DNA from: Moniliella sp. 'wahieum'
Taxonomy: Eukaryota > Basidiomycota > Moniliellomycetes > Moniliellales > Moniliellaceae
Length of the DNA stretch: 64,000 nucleotides
Assembly (NCBI GenBank): GCA_003971905.1
Contig: RSEE01000004.1
Span: forward strand, 372,001 to 436,000
Direction of reading: 5' to 3'
A model generated the notes under the pieces. That model searched no databases, had not been told where the DNA came from, and saw only the letters and a list, made by a program, of their open reading frames with translations. The position numbers and the translations under genes were made by a program. Below are positions 56,539 through 64,000 of the stretch, piece after piece. How positions within the stretch are numbered: the first letter of the stretch is position 1; every line of letters starts with the position of its first letter.

Positions 56539-57338
56539 CTGTGCAAAGAGATACAGAGGAGGGGAGGAGAAGGGTGGTGGTAGGGAGATGAACGGGGAAG
56601 CTTCTGGTGGGGGAGAAGAGAAATGAATGTCTTTGCACTTCTATTTGCTGACTATGAGCTGCTTTGGCAGGGCAGCAGTGGCGCAGATGGCACGGGTCAG
56701 CGTTCGCGCAGTGTGTGGGGTCGGCATCAGGGGCAAAGAGCGACTGCTGCGCCAGGCTAAAATCGGCGTCTCGCGCCAAGAACTAGCGACTCATCCATCG
56801 ATCATCACCTGACATGCACCATCACCGCCGTCGTCGACGCTGCCGCAGCAGCTCAAGACGGGGCGGTGCCCAGGTCTACCAGCTAGTCTACCTTTTTGCA
56901 TCTCTCTGAGCTGACCAATCCGTTTCCCACTTGTGTGTCTCAAGCAACTCGTCCCGAGGAACGTTAACGATGAGAGGGTGAGTGCGGGAAATTTGTTGGT
57001 ATGCGCGGCAGCAGAGAGCGAGATCCCCGATGGGGTTTCCAGCACTAAGAACGGGGCGCCTATTTGGGGGGTGAAAGGGGACACACCTCTCTTGCTCCAT
57101 AGTCCGCCCCTGACTCTTGTGTATTCTTCATCCAGCCCGTGCAGCGCTCAAAGGAGCGTTCCCCGCTGATGACCTGAACCCAGCACCCACCCTTCCTTAT
57201 TGTACTTGGCCTCCCCCACAGGGCACTCTCTGCTCCGGAGGGCATCGCGGTCGGATTGAATAAAAAACAATCATATTGATTCAAGCGACCAAGGACATGT
57301 CAATGGGGCATGGTGCATCGGCATCATGCCAGAGTGGC
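56539..57338. other. Region upstream of metacaspase; one short unidentified frame
   Basis: Should contain the first metacaspase exon, which I could not place. A minus-strand frame at 56888-57100 ends with a protein-like PLIVNVPRDELLETHKWETD; no family recognised and its extent is unknown. Confidence 0.35.
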
Positions 57339-58676
57339 CTAGGAAGCCTCGGTCGACAGTGACAGTGACGATGACAGTGACAGTGGCAGTAGGGGCGGCT
57401 GTGTCGATGACCAAAGGGGTGGTGGGCGGTGATGCGGGGTTGAAGCGAGAGTGCTGACGAGCGTGAAGGCTACAACAGAGTAAAGTGCTGTACCGAGCCG
57501 CATATCGAGATCAATGCGCAGCACATGCTGAGGCGGGGCATGGGCGATTGCCTCCATCGTGGTCCGCATTGCTCATCTGCATCCTCCGGCAGCTTCAACC
57601 CCTCCAACCTCTCCGGGTCCCGGCCTGCCCATGAGCCAGGCAAGTTGGGCCCGAGCATCGTTGCTCTTGCCAGCGGTGCAATTTGCCCCGTCGACGCCCA
57701 CATCTCGTATGCGGGCATGTAGCGCGCGACAAAGGTTTCGATCTCTTGGTCACTCATCCCCTGGCCCAACTCGGCTTGCATCTTATGTTCCGCTTCCAAG
57801 CGCCATTGGAACGCATACTCCCACATGGGGGTTTGCGCTTGGCGAAAGTCGCCTGCCTGCGCCGCAGCCCGAAAGCCCTTGACGGGCCACAGTTGGATCA
57901 TGGCATCCACATACCGCACCAGTGCTTGGCGTATTGCTCCACCTTGGTTTCAATGTCCTCCAGGTCAGACCTTCTGTGGTTGGACAGGTAACGGGATTGG
58001 CTCTCATCCTGCAGCAGCCATTGTACCGCTTGATCACCCCGTCCACACCCAGCGGAGCAAAGCCAAGACACCAGCCTTCAATCAGGAACACGTCCAACTC
58101 TCGTGGGTTGGTCACCACACCGACCTCGGTCGAACGGTCGCCTTGGCCACCTTGGGCCGACTTGTCGTACACTGGCAAGTGCGCCACCTCGGCCGTTTGC
58201 GGATAGTGCGGGTACTCACGCAGGCCAGGCGGCGGGTCCACTCCACGCATAGGCCAAGATCCGCTCCCCCAGGTCGACGTGTGCGTGCCGGGCATGCCGC
58301 GGCATCGTACGCGGGTTGTGCGGGTGACTCGCACGTACCGCCGCGAGTTCTGGGAGGGAGGTAGAGGTCATCAATACTGAGAAGGCGCGCGGAGTCGGTA
58401 CCCGCCCGAACTCAAACTTGTGGCGGGGGCGGACTAGGGTGCTTTTTGAGAAGCGAGGACAGGGGGCAAGAAAACGAACGCAAAAAGAGAGAGAGAAAAA
58501 GAGAAAAGGAAAGGTCAGAGGAAAGGATGGAGCAGGAATCGATGGTGACGCAGTCCACACCACTACCTTGGGGGCCCTGGACACCAACGATGGGTGGGGC
58601 GGGCACCAGCGGGGCGGAGGGCGAGTTGGGGAAAGAACAAAGTTGCGGCACAGCTGCCAGGTCGCGACGGGCCCAT
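57339..58676 (-). CDS. P-loop kinase of the D-glycerate 3-kinase/TDA10 family
   Basis: ATP-dependent small-molecule kinase related to plant glycerate kinase and yeast Tda10. Fragments in order: APPIVGVQGPQGSG (Walker A, completed as KSTLV after an intron of about 100 nt ending near 58450), SIDDLYLP (metal-binding Asp pair), ELAAVRASHPHNP, RGMPGTH, HVDLGERILAYAWSG, LPVYDKSAQGGQGDRS, RELDVFLIEGWCLGFAPLGV, DESQSRYLSNHRRSDLEDIE, YVDAMIQLWPVKGF, MWEYAFQWRLEAEHKMQAEL, MSDQEIETFVARYMPAYEMW. YDKS followed by GDR and LIEGW are characteristic of this family. Frame losses near 58375, 58310, 58215, 58030 and 57920. The start ATG (58676) and the last exon (LRIDLDMRLG near 57490) are approximate. Confidence 0.8.
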
Positions 58677-59866
58677 GTGGGACGGTCGCGGGAGAGACGG
58701 GCCTGGCCGTCGCGCCAAGCAAGGGAGGGGGGCGCAGCAGTGGATCGCGTCGCGGACGGGCCATGGATTGTTGGGAGCAGGGAGCAGGGAGCAGGGAGCG
58801 GCGGCACAGGGGCGTGAGGAGCAGCGTGCGCAGCAGCGACGCGGGGAGGGGCGGGGGGGGGGGGGGAGGAGCGGCGCGGCGGGTGGGGGGCAGGAGTGGG
58901 GGGCGCGGTGGGGGCGGTGGGGTGGGGCGGCGGGGGCGGGGGGAGGGGGGAGACGTGGCCGGGTGACTGGTGGTGTTTGGGGGCGCGCTCGAGTGGAAAT
59001 TCCACTGGGGCGGACTGGCGGCCGTTCGCCTGGACGGCGCTCGGCGGGGCGAGCAGGGGGCCGCACAGGGCCGCACACAGCCGCCGCTGCGCCCGCCGTC
59101 GCCCACCGCGCGCTGCCCCCTGCTGCGACGGCTGCGCGACAGTGCCCCCGCAGCACGCGGGCCACGTGTGCTGAGGAATCTGCGCCCACTGCTCCGTCAG
59201 GCGACCGGGAGGCCCAGGCGGCTTTTGCGGCCGCAGCCATCGCAGTCGATAGGCCTCACCTCAGGCCTCGACGCCTACGGCCTGATCTGACCGCAGGTGG
59301 GCGCATCCATCGGTCTGTCTTGCCTCTCTTGCCATCCAGCCAGCCTCCTGGGCGACGCTTGCAGCTTGATCGAGATGGCCGATTGCCTGGACATGGCCCT
59401 TGGCAGCGACGATTCAATATTATCAGCGGCCAGGCATTCAGCCTGACAACCGGCCTGAATCAATCCGGCCGGCGTTGGATGTTGGAGGCCAGTTGAAATT
59501 GCAGGCCCTCGCAGCACAGGCACGCAGTGCTCGCGAATAACATGCGAACGTGGTCCTCGAGGTCCCGGTCATCGATATTCGATCATCTTTGATGGGAACG
59601 ATACTACGGTAACTCAGTACTCGAGCACCGAGTAACTGAGTACCGAGTGTACTCAGTACTCGACCGAGTCAGTACACGCATTGCAGTGCTGACCGTTTCA
59701 CATTTCACCTGTTTGCAAGGTAGAATTTGGATCCGCCCTAGGCTGTGATTTGCATGTGATTCATGGCAGCAGATTACATGCGCGTCTGCTCCTCATCGCC
59801 AGTTTTCGACACATGGCGCGTGCCGAGGCGGACCCTCCATCCCCGTTACCATCAGTTTCGTGCTAA
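58677..59866. other. Intergenic region with a G-rich tract and a GAGTACT palindrome cluster
   Basis: About 1.2 kb. From about 58836 to 58970 the plus strand is nearly all G with a run of over ten G, able to form G-quadruplexes. At about 59610-59690 six or more copies of ACTCAGTACTCG-like words on both strands make overlapping palindromes. Long Ala/Pro-rich frames over the G-tract are compositional, not genes. Confidence 0.5.
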
Positions 59867-60354
59867 ACGGGGGTGAGGTCGGTTGCCTCGTCGGCGCTAG
59901 CCCCAAAGATTGGTCCGCTGGGTCTGATGCGTAGCGCAGGGCAGGTGTTCTTTTCGCAGCCGTCGGATACCTGACCGGCCCCCACTCTCCCCTACAGTCC
60001 CAAAGAAGATTGGTGAGGACGTTGCTGTAGGCTACGGTCGAGTGGAAATGTCGGCATGTGACGGCCAAGTTGGTGGTGCAGAACCGCCAGGCAGCCGTGT
60101 CAGTGGTGCCATCGGCTTCGGGTTGGTTCATCCGCGCGCTGAAGGAGCCCTCCCGTGACCGCAAGAAGGAAAAGGAGATCAAGCACGGCGGCAACATCCC
60201 TTTGACAAAATTGTGGAGATGCGCACCATGCGCCCGCGCTCGTTTGTGAGGAGATTTGGGTACAGTCAGTCGATTGGCTGCCGCGTAGACCATCGCCTCC
60301 CCATGACATTATTGGCGCATCAATGAGGGTGAGATTGAGGTTCCCCAAGAGTAA
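59867..60354 (+). pseudogene. Degraded ribosomal protein uL11 (RPL12) gene
   Basis: uL11 forms the base of the 60S stalk. Recognisable: GGEVG, SSALAPKIGPLGL (to 59926), a 71-nt intron-like gap ending CCCCTACAG at 59997, PKKIGEDVA, ATVEWK, VTAKLVVQNRQAAVSVVPSA, IRALKEPSRDRKKEKEIKHG, GNIPL, RTMRPRSF, then PHDII and INEGEIEVPQE ending TAA 60352-60354. Problems beyond one-base losses: no MPPKFDP-type start; the donor reads ATGCGT where GTxxGT is expected; about seven codons normally present between RPRSF and the VREILGT-like part are missing; GW replaces the usual aliphatic pair in PSASxx. Retained intron argues against a processed copy. A heavily mis-sequenced functional gene is the alternative. 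Confidence 0.6.
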
Positions 60355-60936
60355 ACCCTGCACCTGCACTGGTGGCTGGCCCTCTTTTTCATCTCCATTG
60401 TACCATGTTGTTCCTTCTCTTTCCCTCCCACTTGCAATCCCGCTGCCTGGCCACCTCCGCCAGCCGTTAGGCCGAGGCAGGGGCAGAAATGTGTGGATTC
60501 ATCATCGCATCGGCCTAGCCCAGCTGACTGGCACCTATAAATGCGGGCCGCCTCCTTTCCACATTGCATCCTGAATCTGCACACCTACCCTGACGTGATA
60601 GAACGCAACTTGACCATGACTGCATTGCGCATCATGCGCCAACTTGAACCCTCACCGTGTCGCTGGCCCAGGTGAGCAGGTCGCGTACAAACCCTGCCAG
60701 GTCGGACTGGGGGAAGCGAAGGTGAGTTTCCAGGCGGGTGAGGGTGTCCGAGTCGGGCTGGCAGACGGGCCGGGCAGCGCCGGCGTCGGCGCCCGAGGAG
60801 AAAGGGTGATGGTCTGCTGCCATGCGGGGCCATGAGCGGTGAGACGGGCAGAGACAGTGTAGGCTAGAGGCCCTTGCCGAGGACGGGGGCAAAGACGGGC
60901 AGCGGAGCTGAAGCCCCACCCTCGGTGGAAAGCAGC
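60355..60936. other. Convergent intergenic region
   Basis: About 580 bp between the RPL12 remnant (+) and the Med1-like gene (-). No gene seen. Confidence 0.45.
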
Positions 60937-63188
60937 TCAATCGCCGTCCTTATCCTTCAATCCGCGAGGAACTTGAGGCGAGAGCAGGGCATCGAGCTCA
61001 GCGTCCAACTCGGCTGGAGTACTGGGAGGGGGCCGTGCTGCCTCCGCGTCCGAGCGAGGGTACACTGCTGCTTTCAGGAGCGCATTGAGTGCGGATTGGG
61101 CTTGCAACACTGCCACCACCCGCGTCCGCCGCCGTGCCGCATCTTGCTCAGGCAGGGGATCCAGTCCACCAAAGCCCACCCTGGCCACCTTGGGTGGCCG
61201 CAGCGATGACGATGCGGGCACATCCAGCTCAAGTCCAAAGGTAGGAGAGGCGGCCGGCGTACTGGGAGCGAGCAAATCCACCACTGAGTGAGGGTCCCTG
61301 TGACGCTCGCAACCGGAGTCGCGTAGGACATCCCAAGACGCTTGATGCTGCATGCATGGATCCCTGTTGTGTACGTAGGGAGGGCAGGACTCAGTTGCAA
61401 GCCCGCGACGACTCGGTTGCCCTTTAGGCGAAGGGTAAGCTCGATCTTCAACTCATCCTTGCTCTCGGAGCGATCGGGCTGGTCCAGTCGGTCCAGAGCT
61501 GTGTCCCAAGGTTGGGACGATAGGACGATGGTCAAATACGGCCGGGGAAAGTTGACAAGGCAAGCGGCAATGCCAAGGCTGGAGATGGAAGGTTAGTCCA
61601 CCGCATTCAAAACGTATCGTGCCCCATATAGACTCACTTTTTCAATCCAACCTGCAACAGGCATCGCGAATCTGCTCCGTTCGCTGCTGAAGGAAGGCAA
61701 AACAATCCTTCTCCGCCTCAGCCGAGTACGATCAAGTTGGGCCAAGAAGGCCAGGTTGGCACCAAAGCGGGCAAAGCGGCGTTGTACGTCCTCTAGCTCC
61801 AAATCCACCGATTCCGGCGAAACACGGTGCCGGAACCCGGCCGCGCGCACAGTGTAGTAGCAACATATTGCATGTCCGCCTGGAACAGCATGGCCAAGTC
61901 CAAGGATCCCATGTGCTCGGCAGAAGACACGACCTGTGCCTTCAAGGGACCAATCCCTGCATCCTGGTTGGCCTCCGCATTAGGAGGATCGGAAGGTACG
62001 GCAGACAGATCGGGCGCAAAGGCAATCCGAATGCGGACCACCGGCTTCCAGTGCAAGGTGCCAGCTACCGGAGCCACGTAAAACTCAACTTCGACAAGCA
62101 TCCCCCCAGCCAAGGTGAGCGTTTGACTCAGTTGGGCCTGCCTTTCCCCTTCCTCTCCAACGGAGGACAAAGTCATTTTCTCCTCCAAATGCTCAAGTCC
62201 CATGGGTTGCTTGAGCAACGATCCGATCAGACAGGCTGGCCAGCAGGGCTGCAACCTCTGTCCCCCCCTTATGGGAGGTGGTGTGTTGCTTACCCCTGCT
62301 CAATGTGTCGAGAGAACGGGTGAGCGACATGAACTCGACCAAAGCAGGGGAAGAAAACAGATTGGCTTTCTCAGCTTCTGCCTCCTTCTCATCGCCAGGC
62401 GCAACGGAAACAGAGGCTGACGCGGGTGAACTGGTACTGGTGTTGAAGAGGCTCACCGCTCCCACCCCATCACGATTGTTTGCAGAGGGGGTGGCGCGGT
62501 CGGTTTCCAAGATCAAAGGCCGTACCAGGGTGGAAGCCGTGGCGCTATCGGCGCCAGCTTCTTGCAACAGCAACGCCAGCCGATCACGTCCGCCCGGATC
62601 GGTTGGAAGGGTAGCAACGGCTGAGGCAGTAACAGGGGAGGAAGGCTTGTGCTGTGTGCTGCAAGCGCCTGTCCAACAGACCAGAGCGTGTCCTGAACCA
62701 TAGCCCGTGTTAGCGGTGGGGCCGCTGCCCCCAGCCTATCAAGGCTGTTGGTAGAACCGGAACCCAAGGCTGCACTGGCGCCCAGTCGCTCAGCGGTACG
62801 ACCATCAAAGGGATGCATGTAGACGCCTGGGCTTCGCGTCCGACCGGTCTCTTCGTCTGCCCGAGAGGGAAGGAGCGCTTCGACGCTCAACTGCAATGCA
62901 GCCAACTTGGCATACACCGAGGGCGCCTCCACCAGGCTGGCGTCCGCCTGCGGCGGTGGCGGCAACAACTGGGGCGGGACAAGGGGTTGGAGGTGGAAGT
63001 GAGAGCAAGCACCCCTTCCATTCCGTCCGGCACAGCGGTGCCAGTGCCGGAAGATCCTCGTTCAAGGCCATGCTGCCCTGCACGCCAGAAGGGTGGTGGT
63101 GACGAGGAATACGGTGCTGGCAATGTTTCTTCGCACGGCCACTGTGCGCTGATGGAGACGCGATTGCCGCCTGCCTTGTCTGTTTCAT
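60937..63188 (-). CDS. Candidate Mediator subunit 1 (Med1)-like protein
   Basis: Identification is tentative. In order: LPPPPQADASLVEAPSVYAK and LAALQLSVEALLP; LTRAMVQDTLWSVGQALAAH; SPALVEFMSLTRSLDTLSRG; VAALLASLSDRIVAQA; LEHLEEKMTLSSVGEEGERQ; a beta-rich segment LSQTLTLAGGMLVEVEFYVA, WKPVVRIRIAFAPD; then MGSLDLAMLFQADMQYVATT, ESVDLELEDVQRRFARFGAN and LAFLAQLDRT. Helices around a TLTLAG(G/K)xLVEVEF core followed by an LxRFxxNLxxLAxLD helix resemble fungal Med1, which bridges activators and RNA polymerase II in the middle module. The C-terminus is hydrophilic, ending GLKDKDGD. At least four frame changes (near 62550, 62200, 61800 and 61300). An unrelated nuclear protein remains possible. Confidence 0.45.
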
Positions 63189-63317
63189 CTGGGCGCTGCG
63201 AAATTAAAATCGGGGCAATTGTTATTGATGCCCCGCTATGCACTATGGAAACTTCGGCGCTCTAGCTTCAGCAGGGCGATTACATCCTGCCAGCCCAGCT
63301 GTCCAATACGCTCCATT

Positions 63318-64000
63318 CTATTCTTCCCCCTCATGGGTCTCCAGCCACTGACCGAACGCCTCTGTCCGAGCTTGCTCCTCTTGCCTCCTCCTCTTCGTTG
63401 GCTCCACCTCGGATGCCCGAACGACGAAACTTGGGCCGAACGGCGGTGGTAATGTAGGCTTCGACTTTACGTTTGTCAAACCAGCGACCGTCCATCTTGT
63501 CCACGCAGAGCTGCGCGGCCTCGGTCGTAGTAAAGCGCACACTCATCACGCCTTCCTCTTCCTTGTCGTAGATGATCACGTTGGTTACTGCACCGACGGC
63601 TGTAATGTCTCACACTCTTCTCGCACGTCCGTCTTCAGGTCGAGGAGCAGTGCTGGATCGGACTCCAACTCGGCGAGCGTAAACATGTGCTTGAGCACCA
63701 CGGTCCTCCCACCAGCCTCGGCAGGTGTAACGACTGCATACGACTGGCCTGTTGGGTCAGAAATCACCTCCTCGTCCGAATCCCAATCGTTCACTTTCCT
63801 AGACACAGACGAGTTGGTTAGAGACGATAAACTTGGCACAGAGCAGAAGACGCACTCGTTCAAGCGCTTGTTGCGGTCCTTGATGCGTTGTTTTTCTTCC
63901 TCCGTTCGTTGCTTGGGAGCAGGTGGTTGCCCTCCTTCTACCGAAGGGGCTGGCGCCTCCTTAAATTGGGCGCGTTCAACATTCATCAAGGGCTTGCTCG
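63318..64000 (-). CDS. CUS2: U2 snRNP-associated splicing factor Tat-SF1/CUS2, partial
   Basis: Helps U2 snRNA folding and SF3b association in the nucleus. The first RRM and start lie beyond base 64000. Seen: APKQRTEEEKQRIKDRNKRL, an intron (63799-63855, 57 nt), KVNDWDSDEE, then the second RRM of UHM type: GGRTVVLKHMFTLAELESDP, LLLDLKTDVREECE, VTNVIIYDKEEEGVMSVRFT, AAQLCVDKMDGRWFDKRKVE, AYI; the end is acidic (FGQWLETHEGEE, stop 63318-63320). VLKHMF(T/S) followed by DLKxDVREECE is diagnostic. In the UHM the RNP positions are altered and DGRWF corresponds to the RxF loop that binds SF3b1 ligand motifs. Frame losses near 63600 and 63420. Confidence 0.9.

Noticed and set aside
59793-60293. Minus-strand open frame of 166 codons
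   Set aside because: Antisense to the uL11 homology, which is unmistakable on the plus strand.
1-64000. A biosynthetic or defence gene cluster
   Set aside because: Neighbouring genes are housekeeping or signalling genes of unrelated pathways on both strands; nothing groups them beyond chance adjacency.

Overview
The window is nuclear DNA of a filamentous or yeast-like fungus, most likely a basidiomycete. The evidence is GC-rich DNA, many short spliceosomal introns (mostly 57-132 nt, donors GTGCGT, GTACGT or GTATGT), introns in all three tRNA genes, and a fungal gene set (Zn2Cys6 regulator, metacaspase, calcineurin, KRE6/SKN1 remnant, MHYT protein). No virus, plasmid, CRISPR array or complete transposon was seen.

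Layout. 1-10 kb, all minus: OSBP with ankyrin repeats and PH domain, a small zinc-ribbon protein with an apparent 4-nt microexon, calcineurin A, and a DUR3-type urea transporter. 11-12 kb: tRNA-Ser and a truncated KRE6/SKN1 copy. 13.6-18 kb: Lte1-like RasGEF (+). 19.4-29.3 kb, minus: GSK3 kinase, an unidentified nuclear protein with a SUMO-interacting motif, tRNA-Met, a doubtful gene, an RNase P/MRP Rpr2-type protein, and an MHYT membrane sensor. 30.1-38.5 kb, plus: a giant RA-PH protein, tRNA-Gly, and the PP1 regulator YPI1. 39.6-44.7 kb: inner-membrane peptidase IMP1 (-) head-to-head with a mitochondrial helical-repeat protein (+). 45-51.4 kb, minus: Zn2Cys6 regulator and a class III CoA-transferase. 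52-54.5 kb: EHT1/YheT esterase (+). 54.9-58.7 kb, minus: metacaspase and a glycerate-kinase-like P-loop kinase. 59.9-60.4 kb: degraded uL11 (RPL12). 60.9-64 kb, minus: a Med1-like candidate and a Tat-SF1/CUS2 splicing factor that runs off the end.

Nearly every conserved gene is broken by one-base losses that can be repaired by lengthening a short homopolymer. This looks like residual sequencing error, not decay, so most genes are called as CDS and spans given here cross several reading frames. KRE6 and RPL12 carry damage that this pattern does not explain and are called pseudogenes. The genes form no operon-like system. Themes are phospho-signalling (calcineurin, GSK3, YPI1, RasGEF, RA-PH), mitochondrial function (IMP1, helical-repeat protein, CoA-transferase) and RNA processing (Rpr2, CUS2).
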